Shown here piece by piece: positions 17,711 to 26,115 of a stretch of 64,000 nt of DNA; the first letter of the stretch is position 1, and each line of letters starts with the position of its first letter. The notes under the pieces are model-generated. The model worked only from the letters and a program-made list of their open reading frames with translations. It was not told where the DNA came from and did no database searches. The position numbers and the translations under genes are program-made. The DNA comes from Paraflavitalea pollutisoli (GTDB lineage: Bacteria; Bacteroidota; Bacteroidia; Chitinophagales; Chitinophagaceae): positions 124,001-188,000 of the forward strand of contig NZ_JARKMX010000006.1 in NCBI RefSeq assembly GCF_029360705.1, in the 5' to 3' direction.

Positions 17711-18361
17711 TTATTTAGCCAGGTGTTTGTTGAATCCAAGCGCTACCAGTTGTTCAAAGGCCTGCCATACGGTGTCGGGTATTTCCTGGGGTATCTGAAA
17801 CCCTTTTTCGGGGTAGATGCGTATGCGTTGCAGGTCGCCTACCATGACGTTGATCACGCGTTCCAGGGGGATCTCTTCAGTGGGGTAGTCCTGGAAGCTG
17901 ATCTGCGGTGAGGTAACGAGTAAGGATTTTTCTGGCCAGTGCTTTTTAAAGGTAGCGTAGCTTCTGCGTTCCATGTAAGGCTTTTGCACCACGATGAAAG
18001 AGGCAGGATCGAGGCCGCGTTGTTTCAGCAACTCCTGGGTGAACAGGATATTTTCGCCGGTATTCGTCGATTTGTTTTCGACGAGGATGGCCTGGTCCGG
18101 CACACCCATATTGCGGGCGATCGCTGCAAACTGATCGGCTTCCGTTTCGGTCCAGATCTCTTTGGTGAGGTTACCGAGGCCACCGGAGAAAACGATCAGG
18201 GGTGCCCAGCCTGCGAGGTACAGTTCGGCTCCACGTGTAGCCACCCGTTTGTCATGGCTACCCAACACAAAAATGCAATCCGACTTTTGGAGGGAGTGCA
18301 GCAGGTGGTGGTAGTCCCAGAGTGTTTGAGCAAGGCGCAGCACTTCGGGGGTGATGGTCAT
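17711..18361 (-). CDS. YdcF/SanA/ElyC-family (DUF218) protein
   Basis: 216 residues. The DUF218 core is clear: DCIFVLGSHDKRVATRGAELYLAGWAPLIVFSGGLG, then ETEADQFAAIARNMGVPDQAILVENKSTNTGENI and FIVVQKPYMERRSYATFKKHW. The VENKSTNTGENI stretch is the family hallmark. There is no membrane segment, so it is the cytosolic YdcF type. YdcF binds S-adenosylmethionine in E. coli; the physiological role is unclear. It sits 11 bases downstream of the small ORF at 18373-18603, in a leftward operon with a SET-domain methyltransferase. Confidence 0.9.
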   Translation of the reverse strand: MTITPEVLRLAQTLWDYHHLLHSLQKSDCIFVLGSHDKRVATRGAELYLAGWAPLIVFSGGLGNLTKEIWTETEADQFAAIARNMGVPDQAILVENKSTNTGENILFTQELLKQRGLDPASFIVVQKPYMERRSYATFKKHWPEKSLLVTSPQISFQDYPTEEIPLERVINVMVGDLQRIRIYPEKGFQIPQEIPDTVWQAFEQLVALGFNKHLAK

Positions 18362-18372
18362 ACGGGGTGGTG

Positions 18373-18603
18373 TTAGCTATGAAGGTATTTATAGACGCGG
18401 TCTTTGTAGGCGGCCAGGTCGTCGAGGGTCGAAAATTCTTCGATCCTGTCGGTTTCGCCGGTGCGCTGGTGGCGCACAACGGCTACGATGCCGCCACCTA
18501 CCAGCATTACTTTAGCGCGTTGGAAGATGCTATCCAGTCCTGCAACATCATTGAGCATTTGCAGTTCTTCGATCTTGCCCACGTTGATGATATAGTCTTC
18601 CAT
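18373..18603 (-). CDS. Small conserved-looking hypothetical protein, 76 aa
   Basis: The sequence begins MEDYIINVGKIEELQMLNDV and ends DRVYKYLHS, a soluble alpha/beta protein with a hydrophobic strand AKVMLVGGGIVAVVRH. I do not recognise a family. The close packing supports it being real: 27 bases after the SET gene and 11 bases before the YdcF gene. Confidence 0.65.
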   Translation of the reverse strand: MEDYIINVGKIEELQMLNDVAGLDSIFQRAKVMLVGGGIVAVVRHQRTGETDRIEEFSTLDDLAAYKDRVYKYLHS

Positions 18604-18630
18604 AGTAAAGTAATTGATAGAAAGAACGCT

Positions 18631-19218
18631 TTATTTGGCCTTTTTGGTGGCTTTCTTCTTTACAGGCGTGCCCTTGGGAGCGCTTGCTTTTTTGGTGCTG
18701 CTCTTGGTGGCTTTTTTAGTGCCGTTCTTAGCGGTACCATTTTTGGCTACACCGTTTTTCGCAGTGCCGTTTTTTGCTTTCTTGAGGCGTTCTTTTTCGT
18801 TTTCCTTCTCAACCCGGATGTTGTGACGGATCACCTGCCAGTATTCGGGGCCATAAGGCACCAGGATCTCGCTGTTGGCGGGAATATCCTTGGTCGCCTC
18901 GATAAATACGCGCTTGCCTTCGTTGATGTATTCGCTGTTATTGGTAATGCCTTTTACGCGGCCGATTCCACGGGCATCGTTGGCATAGCGGGCCAGGGCC
19001 GTTTTGTCGTTGGCGGCATCCAGTACGAGGTTACGGGTTACGTAGTAGATGTAGCCATTGTTGCCTTCGTTGTGCTCGACATCTTTCCAGGTAGAGGCTT
19101 TCCCTTTGTATTCAACGATACGGGTTCCTTTGGGTATGGACTTGGAGGTAAACAATCCTTTTCCGGCGCCAGGGATGGTGGATGTTTTTACTTTCAATTG
19201 CTTTTCGAGTAGTTCCAT
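18631..19218 (-). CDS. SET-domain protein methyltransferase with lysine-rich histone-H1-like tail
   Basis: 195 residues. Residues ~10-130 are a SET domain: VKTSTIPGAGKGLFTSKSIPKGTRIVEYKG, then RYANDARGIGRVKGITNNSEYI at 77-98 in the position of the RFINHSCxPN motif, and ANSEILVPYGPEYW at 114-127 in the position of the GEEL.xDY motif. From residue 146 to the end the protein is a basic tail with 18 lysines in 50 residues. It includes four tandem AKNG(T/V) repeats at 148-167 and further K-A-T-S-P patches like eukaryotic histone H1 or bacterial Hc1 tails. SET enzymes methylate lysines using S-adenosylmethionine; the tail may bind DNA or be its own substrate. First gene of a leftward operon. Confidence 0.9.
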   Translation of the reverse strand: MELLEKQLKVKTSTIPGAGKGLFTSKSIPKGTRIVEYKGKASTWKDVEHNEGNNGYIYYVTRNLVLDAANDKTALARYANDARGIGRVKGITNNSEYINEGKRVFIEATKDIPANSEILVPYGPEYWQVIRHNIRVEKENEKERLKKAKNGTAKNGVAKNGTAKNGTKKATKSSTKKASAPKGTPVKKKATKKAK

Positions 19219-19844
19219 TCAATATTCGCTTGTAGGTGAACTTTAATAAGGCGGCGAAGATAATTATTCTTAACTGTCTCTGTATGATAGACATGAGAAA
19301 ACATCGGGGTTGATTGTTGATCGTACAGTTATTAGCGCTGGCCGGTGCGACCTGATTATGGGTAGAAGTCAATAGGGGCGTGGCTGTGCGGCGTTAATTT
19401 GCAAGTTAGTTGCATATAATTATTTGGTTTATAGATAAATTGTAGATTATCTTTAATCAACAATTAACACGACAAACAGCCTGATTTGATTTCAATCAGG
19501 TATTCCCATTGAGCTTTTCACCCCTCCGGATATTATAGCACAAGTCGATACTCCCGTTATTTCTCCATCTCCCAGTTACCCCCGCAAAATCATTTCATTA
19601 AACCTTCCAACCGCTAACAGCCGTTTGCAATTGACTTAAGTCATAAATTGTTCCATTGTGCCAAGCTGGACCCTTTTTAATTACATTTGTTTCTAAGCAT
19701 CCTTTCGGATCTACTTTTCCCACCATTTACCTTATCGATCTGAAGAATTCAAGAATCACACAAATGATTTTTACGGTTGAGCCATGTTGAAACCTGGACG
19801 GAATTGTCTAAGGACAGGCTTTGTTATCTATCCCTTTAATCAAT
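19219..19844. other. 626-base divergent intergenic region
   Basis: AT-rich and without a credible gene, between the leftward SET operon and the rightward MauE-like gene. It holds a hairpin CCTGATT/AATCAGG at 19480-19500, the perfect 12-base palindrome TGACTTAAGTCA at 19632-19643 and a TACATTTG -7 box at 19682-19689. Confidence 0.5.
19632..19689 (+). promoter_or_regulatory. Candidate promoter and operator upstream of the MauE-like gene
   Basis: TACATTTG (19682-19689) matches the TAnnTTTG box exactly. A perfect 12-base palindrome, TGACTTAAGTCA (19632-19643), lies about 38 bases upstream of it, where an activator or repressor could bind. The -33 element is not obvious, and the distance to the ATG (155 bases) leaves a long leader. 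Confidence 0.4.
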
Positions 19845-20294
19845 ATGAAACGGAAGGTTGTAATTGAGGTGCTTTCTTCGTTGCTGGTGTTATTGTTTGT
19901 TTATACGAGTGTTAGTAAATGGCTCGACTTCTCCACCTTCGCGGGTCAGATGGATAACCAGCCTTTTCCGAATTGGATGACTCCTGTTGTTGTTTGGACG
20001 CTCCCGATCATGGAGGTAATCATTTCCTTGTTGTTGATGTTTAACAGAACCCAACTGTGGGGATTCGTTGCATCGCTCGTGTTAATGCTATTGTTTACGT
20101 TGTATACGATATTGATATTGCTCAACGTGTTTGATCGCGTACCCTGCTCATGTGGAGGTGTCATTGAGAACCTGAGTTGGGAACAGCATTTAGTGTTCAA
20201 CCTGTTCTTCGTCGCCGTTGCATTGACAGGCATCATACTCAAGAGGAAGGATCAACGAATCACGACAACGCAAAATATGGCAACAGCTGCTTGA
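19845..20294 (+). CDS. MauE/DoxX-like redox-associated membrane protein
   Basis: 149 residues from the ATG at 19845; an in-frame TTG 24 bases upstream is less likely. Four membrane helices (about 7-25, 46-66, 72-95, 115-135) and a PCSCGG motif with Cys101 and Cys103 between helices 3 and 4 match the MauE/DoxX membrane family. Members are linked to electron transfer or disulfide chemistry for maturing exported proteins; in methylotrophs MauE assists methylamine dehydrogenase biogenesis. The next gene encodes a small five-cysteine exported peptide, an obvious candidate client. Confidence 0.8.
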   Translation: MKRKVVIEVLSSLLVLLFVYTSVSKWLDFSTFAGQMDNQPFPNWMTPVVVWTLPIMEVIISLLLMFNRTQLWGFVASLVLMLLFTLYTILILLNVFDRVPCSCGGVIENLSWEQHLVFNLFFVAVALTGIILKRKDQRITTTQNMATAA

Positions 20295-20376
20295 TAAACG
20301 AATTTCAGGGGAAGCCGAAAACCTGCCAATAGAGTAGGCGACACTAAAATGCATTAAAACAAAGACATTACCATTT

Positions 20377-20658
20377 ATGAAGAAGAGCAATGTTTCGCTC
20401 ATGGTGATTGCTGCAGTTGCCGCAATTACAAGTGCTTTTGCTACCCGGCCCGATTGTTTACAGTGTGAGGATGCGCTGCAGTATCATAAGGTGGCGAATA
20501 CCTATTCTCCGCTGGGAGAATTCGGTGTTGATTATGATTGTGATTTTACCGAGAATACTACTTGTACTTACTATAAACCTAATCCGGTAGGTCAGCCTAA
20601 TGTCTATGCTCCATGTAGGCTTGGAATCTGGATTGATTTGGCTAGCCGCACCAAATAA
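20377..20658 (+). CDS. DUF6520-like small exported cysteine-rich protein
   Basis: 93 residues. The N-terminal export signal is MKKSNVSLMVIAAVAAITSAFAT. The mature part of about 70 residues has five cysteines (27, 30, 55, 63, 80), beginning with the pair CLQC. This layout, directly downstream of a MauE-like gene, fits the DUF6520 proteins of Bacteroidota, whose function is unknown. The gene lies 82 bases after the MauE-like gene and presumably shares its transcript. It could be a redox-matured secreted peptide or a periplasmic scaffold. Confidence 0.75.
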   Translation: MKKSNVSLMVIAAVAAITSAFATRPDCLQCEDALQYHKVANTYSPLGEFGVDYDCDFTENTTCTYYKPNPVGQPNVYAPCRLGIWIDLASRTK

Positions 20659-20979
20659 TTTGGCGTATTTTAACATAAAAGCTTATCGCCGACCTATTGA
20701 AATCATTTTTAATGCTTGGCCTTCGGGCTCCAAATAAATTCCTTTTAAATAAATCCTTAATATCAGCCACAACTTTCAGATTTTAATAATTAAGTGCAAA
20801 TCAATGTGTAATACTTGCATGTATTTTTCCCTTGTTTAATTCTTGGCGGGGAAATTTTCCACATTTCGAAAAATGTCCTACATTCATGTTTTCATAGGAT
20901 AAGGTTTAATGGTTAATGGTATTTGATTAGTGCGGTCCCGTCTTCATGGCGGGACCTTTTTTTGCCCACATATCGCCAA
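20659..20979. other. Convergent intergenic region, 321 bases
   Basis: AT-rich and without a gene. A weak hairpin with a TTCG loop lies at about 20714-20732 (TTGGCC-TTCG-GG..CCAA). A strong terminator lies at 20934-20963, close to the SusD stop. Confidence 0.5.
20934..20963 (+). terminator. Rho-independent terminator
   Basis: GGTCCCG (20934-20940) pairs with CGGGACC (20950-20956) and is followed on the plus strand by seven T. It would end the MauE/DUF6520 transcript before it enters the convergent SusD gene, although it is about 275 bases past the DUF6520 stop. Confidence 0.85.
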
Positions 20980-22362
20980 TTATCTTGGATTTTGCTGCAT
21001 GCCGGTGAAGCTGATTACATCTGGAGGTATCAGAAAAGTGTAGCGGAGGTCACCTGGTCTGAGTTCATAATCTTTATTATTGATCCATCGTTTCAAAATT
21101 ATATTAGCACCGTTTTTGTTCAATCTTCTCAGGTCGGTCCAGCGCAATCCACGAAACGGCAATTCTTTCCTGCGGTGTGCAAGAATACTGTCTAATGCCT
21201 CTTCATCATTATGTACTGTTAACGGCCGGAAAGCGGAAATTCTCCAACGATGTTCCAATAAAGTGTTTAAATCCTCCATGGCTTCTGATACATTTCCAAG
21301 CCTTGCATTGCATTCTGCTCGGATTAGATATATTTCATCGGTTGCAATTCCGGTAAATAGTTGGTTTGTGCCGTTGTAGCTTGATTTGGGGTTTATTGTA
21401 TTTTGTGAGTTAACACGGAAGAAGACGGCTTTTCGAAGATCGTTTGTTTCGTATGATCTATATAATGAACTATCCACAACACAACTGCTTACGGAGATAG
21501 CTCTGAGAACGTTGGTGGTTACGAATCGACTTTGGTAAATCGTTTCAGGATTGAATTTGTTAAACTGGTTGGAGTTGGGACCAATTGTTAGCGTATCATA
21601 TTTGATTAACGTCGGATATAATTGAAGGCAACTGTCTGCATATTTTAATGCTTGGTTGTAATCGTCCATGCTGAGAAATGTCCTCGCTAACAATCCCAGT
21701 GCTGCAGGTTTCGAAGACCGGTTGCGATTCAATAACGGAATATCGTTGGAAAGAAAACGAGCAGCTTCCTTTAAGTCGTGAATAATTTGTCTATAGGTAA
21801 CCTCGAGGCTAGACCGAAGACTTATTTCATCTACTTCTGGTTGTAAGCGAAGCACTATTCCTGGAATGCTTTCTGGGTTTTTACTACTAAAGACGGGGGC
21901 AAAGAGTTGCGCTATCTGGTAAAAGGCATGCGCTCTTGCAAAAAATGCCTGGCCTTTGACCTCTTTCCATTTAACCTCATTGCTGGAGGTAATTTCAATA
22001 CTTTCTACTGCCTGCAATACAACATTGGCATAAAATACCTGCTTATAAGGTGAGTTCCAATCCACAACGTTGGCAACCATTCCTTCAAAAGAATTTGGAT
22101 GCCATATGTAAGCATTTTTCTCTCTTGGAGTTAGCGTATTCCAAAAAGTCGTCGAAATAAAAAAATTATCGGCTGCCACCTCCCCTAATACTGGGGATTC
22201 GTTCATCACAGTTTCGTTATCTAGCAACGCCTGACAGTCTTCGAGTGTAGTGGGAATAAAAATATTGCTGTCTGGATTTTGCTCCAGGAACTCCTTTTTG
22301 TTGCAACTAGCGAAGATTATAAGCATAGCGCAGAGCAGCCATGAAGTTATCGATCTAAGCAT
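20980..22362 (-). CDS. SusD/RagB-family lipoprotein
   Basis: 460 residues. The lipoprotein signal is MLRSITSWLLCAMLIIFASCNKKEFLEQNP with the lipid-bearing Cys near residue 20. The TPR-like SusD pattern includes YANVVLQAVE, EVKGQAFFARAHAFYQIAQLFAP, KPAALGLLARTFLSMDDYNQALKYADSCL, and EIYLIRAECNARLGNVSEAMEDLNTLLEHRW followed by RRKELPFRGLRWTDLRRLNKNG. It caps the SusC transporter on the cell surface and binds the substrate. It starts 5 bases after the SusC stop. The sequence is AT-richer than the flanking genes. The ligand is not deducible; no glycanase lies in this locus, so a peptide or other non-glycan ligand is possible. Confidence 0.93.
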   Translation of the reverse strand: MLRSITSWLLCAMLIIFASCNKKEFLEQNPDSNIFIPTTLEDCQALLDNETVMNESPVLGEVAADNFFISTTFWNTLTPREKNAYIWHPNSFEGMVANVVDWNSPYKQVFYANVVLQAVESIEITSSNEVKWKEVKGQAFFARAHAFYQIAQLFAPVFSSKNPESIPGIVLRLQPEVDEISLRSSLEVTYRQIIHDLKEAARFLSNDIPLLNRNRSSKPAALGLLARTFLSMDDYNQALKYADSCLQLYPTLIKYDTLTIGPNSNQFNKFNPETIYQSRFVTTNVLRAISVSSCVVDSSLYRSYETNDLRKAVFFRVNSQNTINPKSSYNGTNQLFTGIATDEIYLIRAECNARLGNVSEAMEDLNTLLEHRWRISAFRPLTVHNDEEALDSILAHRRKELPFRGLRWTDLRRLNKNGANIILKRWINNKDYELRPGDLRYTFLIPPDVISFTGMQQNPR

Positions 22363-22367
22363 AAACT

Positions 22368-25300
22368 TTATTTAAAGTCAAGTTTGATACCGCCAGCAAC
22401 TGTAAAAGGAGGCGGCCAGCCCGCAACGTAATCGGGATCAATTCCTTGATTGTTGGCTTTCCATAAAAGACCTATATTATTCGCATAAATGTAAAACTGT
22501 ATTGATTGCAGTGGCAGTTTTCTTAATGCCTTATATCCTGGGTTATATTGTATTCGTGCATCTTGCAATCTAAAATGGTCTCCTTTTTCTACTAGAATGT
22601 TTGAAAGTCTGTAAAATTGATTTCGGGTTGTATTAATAGGATAGTCGAGAGAGGGGACATTTGTGTGAAGTTCATCTCCGGGGCTTTGCCAACGTTTGGC
22701 AAAATCCGAGTGCCCTTTTGTATTCATACCGAGTAATTCATCATAATCCACAGAAGATCTTCTAAAATAGTAGCCCGCCTTCCAGGTAATATTAAAGGAA
22801 ATGCTGAGCCCTTTCCATTCAATATTGTTACGTAACGCTCCATAAAGAGTAGGGTTTGCCGGCCCATTATATCGAAGTGTACTAAAATCTGCTGATTTCA
22901 GAATGTTAACGTAGTCTTTGCTGGGCACGCCATCAAGCTCGCCAATCGGGTCTCCATTTTGTGGATCCAACCCTCTCCAAGGCAAACTATAAATGGCATA
23001 AACAGGCCGTTCTTCCAAAGGGTTGATATAGTCAGTATTAAGGTAGCTACCAATATTATTCTGCTGTACCAGATATTTGGTTATCTGGTCGGAGGTATAA
23101 CTAAATAGCCAGTTTGTACTCCATTTAAATTGGGTAGTTGCGATGTTTAGCGTGTTCAGCGTTATATCAACTCCCTTCCCCTTCATGTTAGCTGTATTAC
23201 CCCTGAAATTCGATAGGCCCGTGGTGGGATCGAGCGGGCTGTTACCAATCAAGTCATCTGCCTTTCTAAGGTAGAATTCAAGGCTTCCCGTAATCACGTT
23301 TTTCAAACTTGCAAAATCAATTCCCAGGTTGGTCATTCTTACCTTTTCCCAACGAAGATTGGGATTGGGTGGATTAGCTATATTACCACTGGGGGCACCA
23401 TAAGTATTGGTACTGGTAATAAGTGCGGTTGTGTGTGCAGACACCGAACGATCCACGTTTCCATTATATCCATAGGTTAAACGAAATCGCAGATAAGGAA
23501 GCCAGTTTTGTTGTTTATAGAAAGTTTCTTTACTCAACTCCCAACTAAAGCCTGTACTCCACAAAGGAACGCCTTTTTGATTTGTCTTAACCCCGAAAAT
23601 GTTAGATTCGTCTTTGCGTGCACTGGCTGTAAAAGTATAGCGTTGTTTAAACGTATAGGCGGTATTTATAAAGTAGGAGATAAAGCGATCAATCATACGC
23701 CAACTTTTATTAGGATTGTCAATTTTTTGTTCATAGGAGGGATTGTTGTACATCGGAAAGGTTGAATTGTAGTCTACAACTGTACCTGTTTGTCGATCTT
23801 GGATGTAGCCATATACGCGGTCATATTTCTGGTCCCTGGTAAGACTTTGTATTTCAGACCCGCCAAATGCTGTCAAGGAGTGTTTACTATTCCATGTTTT
23901 GGTATAATCTATCTGGCTTCGTATGATATGTGCCTGGGTCGATGAATTAAACCTATCCAAAATTCCCCCGTAAGGGATTGGAGTTTGGGTAGTATTGCCG
24001 TTTAGTTGTGTATATAAATTAATCAGGTTACGCGTATAAAAGGTTTCCTGGCTATAAAATCTATTCAGATCTGTAAATCCACGATTGTATTGATACAGTA
24101 GATTAATCAAAAGCCCTTTGGTTGCCTTAATCTTTAAACCTGCGTTCAATCTATAATCGGTTCCTGAACTCTTGTTACTACTTAAGTTAAACTCGTCCAA
24201 AGGACGATGTGTCCAATCAAGCAAGCGACCGCCTCCTGCTGTGTCTAAATATGACTTCCTTAAATTTAGGTAGATGGTCGATGGGTGACCGTTTTCATCT
24301 ATTAATTTGGCATAGGGTGTCCTGATAGGAGTTTCCGGGGATGGGGCTTTACCGTCAGCAACCGTAAATATAATGCCTGTGCTGAGCTCTACTTTCTTAT
24401 CCCACCAAGCGTAAGTATTGTTTGCATTGACGGTGATTCTATTGTATTGGCTCCCGACCTCACTACCTAGGTTTCTGTCATACCCCGCTGAGAAGTAATA
24501 CTGATTCTGTTCGCCTCCACCGCTGGCATTGATCGAGTATTGCTGGTTGACGCTTGGGCGATAAAAGTATTTGTCTTTATCGTGGCGTAAATCATTTTGT
24601 TTAAGGGCATCTAAGAGTGATTGTGCTTTTGTTGACGAGATCAATCCATCACGTTCCTGGATCAGGATTTCGACAACAGGCGAAAGCGCAGGATGTGTTG
24701 GGTTAGTCTCGTTATCGTTGTAAAAACCTTGCCCAAACAGAAACTTCTCCACTTCCACATAATCACTCGAGCTCATCTGCGGGTCGTAATAGAGATCTGG
24801 TTTAGCACCCACCGTAACATTCGCATTCACCGACAACTTCATGGCTTGTTTGTACTTGCCCATCTTGGAGGTAATGACAATGACACCATTCCCAGCACGA
24901 GCGCCCCAAATGGAAGCAGCCGCAGCATCCTTCAATACTGTCACACTTTCTATGTCGTTGGGATTAATATTATTGATATCGCCAGTATAAGGGAAGTTGT
25001 CGAGGATGATCAACGGCTCCGGATTCGCAAAAATCGTACTGCGCCCACGAATGCTGATCGATGCCTTGTTAAGGGAGTTACCAGGTATCACACCAGGATT
25101 AAAGATCATCCCACTCGTTACCCCATCCAGTCTGTCCAGGATATTGGTTGTGACCTTATAATTCAATAGCTCCTGGTTCAACTTAGAATACGATCCCGTC
25201 AGCTTTTCGATCGACTGTTTCTGGTAACCAGTGGAGACCACCACTTGCGTCAGCTCTGATACATTTGTTTCCAACGTAACCTGTAGGCTGCGTTTGCCAA

Positions 25301-25847
25301 GTGTTTGGATCACCATCGTACGATAACCCACATAGCTTACCCGTAAACTATCCTGGGCATAAACTCCGATCCTAAACCCTCCATTCGCATCAGTTGTCAG
25401 CTCGTTTTTACTGCCCATCGCCAGGATATTGGCCCCCACCACCGGCTCTCCCGTCTGGTTCACCACCCTGCCCGAAAACTCAGAAAGCAATCCAGTACCC
25501 GCGCCACCCGGCCTCACCGCGGTCGGCGCGGCCGGCATGATCACGATCACCTGTTGCATCAACTCAAAAGTATAAGGATGCCCCTGCAGCAACAGCGTCA
25601 TCACCTCCTTCAACGGTTGTGCACTCACCCGGATCGTCGCCTTTCGCTTCGAAAGTTGCCAATCCTCGTTGTACACGACACTACGCCGTACCTGTTTTTC
25701 GATTGCCTTAAAAATAGTGGTAAGTGGAGCGTTGTTGAAAGAGAGGGTCACCAGTTCCTGCTGTTGTACGCCCGTATCCTGGGCATATCCACAGATGCTC
25801 CAGAGCAGGTTAATGATGGTTATTAGAAGTATGCTGGCCCTTTTCAC
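22368..25847 (-). CDS. SusC/RagA-family TonB-dependent transporter with STN domain
   Basis: 1159 residues. The signal peptide ends near CGYAQD. Residues ~33-110 form an STN domain (LVTLSFNNAPLTTIFKAIEKQVRRSVVYNED), the part that contacts a FecR anti-sigma factor. Then come a CarboxypepD_reg domain (GRVVNQTGEPVVGANILAMG, LRVSYVGYRT), a TonB box-like ELTQVVVSTGYQKQ, a plug (SIRGRSTIFANPEPLIILDNFPYTGDINNINPNDIESVTVLKDAAAASIWGARAGNGVIVIT) and a long barrel ending VAGGIKLDFK. It imports a surface ligand with its SusD partner and signals to the FecR/sigma pair upstream. Base composition changes along the gene: counted 60-base rows are 22/60 GC at 23641 and 24121 but 35/60 at 25441 and 43/60 at 25501. 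Confidence 0.95.
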   Translation of the reverse strand: MKRASILLITIINLLWSICGYAQDTGVQQQELVTLSFNNAPLTTIFKAIEKQVRRSVVYNEDWQLSKRKATIRVSAQPLKEVMTLLLQGHPYTFELMQQVIVIMPAAPTAVRPGGAGTGLLSEFSGRVVNQTGEPVVGANILAMGSKNELTTDANGGFRIGVYAQDSLRVSYVGYRTMVIQTLGKRSLQVTLETNVSELTQVVVSTGYQKQSIEKLTGSYSKLNQELLNYKVTTNILDRLDGVTSGMIFNPGVIPGNSLNKASISIRGRSTIFANPEPLIILDNFPYTGDINNINPNDIESVTVLKDAAAASIWGARAGNGVIVITSKMGKYKQAMKLSVNANVTVGAKPDLYYDPQMSSSDYVEVEKFLFGQGFYNDNETNPTHPALSPVVEILIQERDGLISSTKAQSLLDALKQNDLRHDKDKYFYRPSVNQQYSINASGGGEQNQYYFSAGYDRNLGSEVGSQYNRITVNANNTYAWWDKKVELSTGIIFTVADGKAPSPETPIRTPYAKLIDENGHPSTIYLNLRKSYLDTAGGGRLLDWTHRPLDEFNLSSNKSSGTDYRLNAGLKIKATKGLLINLLYQYNRGFTDLNRFYSQETFYTRNLINLYTQLNGNTTQTPIPYGGILDRFNSSTQAHIIRSQIDYTKTWNSKHSLTAFGGSEIQSLTRDQKYDRVYGYIQDRQTGTVVDYNSTFPMYNNPSYEQKIDNPNKSWRMIDRFISYFINTAYTFKQRYTFTASARKDESNIFGVKTNQKGVPLWSTGFSWELSKETFYKQQNWLPYLRFRLTYGYNGNVDRSVSAHTTALITSTNTYGAPSGNIANPPNPNLRWEKVRMTNLGIDFASLKNVITGSLEFYLRKADDLIGNSPLDPTTGLSNFRGNTANMKGKGVDITLNTLNIATTQFKWSTNWLFSYTSDQITKYLVQQNNIGSYLNTDYINPLEERPVYAIYSLPWRGLDPQNGDPIGELDGVPSKDYVNILKSADFSTLRYNGPANPTLYGALRNNIEWKGLSISFNITWKAGYYFRRSSVDYDELLGMNTKGHSDFAKRWQSPGDELHTNVPSLDYPINTTRNQFYRLSNILVEKGDHFRLQDARIQYNPGYKALRKLPLQSIQFYIYANNIGLLWKANNQGIDPDYVAGWPPPFTVAGGIKLDFK

Positions 25848-25949
25848 TACACCCTGTTGTTTTTTTCCGCTACCCTTTTGTAGATAACAGATTACATTCG
25901 CTCCCTGCGCTTAACCAGACTTCAGTTCTTCACCAGGGATATAAAATTT

Positions 25950-25997
25950 CAAAAAAAAACTGCGAACCTTGAGCAAATATAAGCTCTTGGTCCGCAG
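25950..25997 (-). terminator. Terminator between the FecR and SusC genes
   Basis: On the minus strand a 15-base imperfect stem (25983-25997 with 25960-25974, loop 25975-25982) is followed by nine U (plus-strand A run 25951-25959). It ends the sigma/FecR transcript about 120 bases past the FecR stop, so susC should have its own promoter in 25848-25949. Confidence 0.85.
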
Positions 25998-26115
25998 TAG
26001 AAAAAGATTGCTGCATGTTTCTCTGCCATGCAGCACAGGATGGTTTAATGATTAATGGGAAATCTATTGTTCCAATTAATTTGTGTGACCTCTTCGTTAA
26101 ATTACTGATTGCTAA

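Noticed and set aside
20659-20930. Possible second small cysteine peptide after DUF6520
   Set aside because: I looked for one in all frames and found only short frames without a signal peptide or cysteines.
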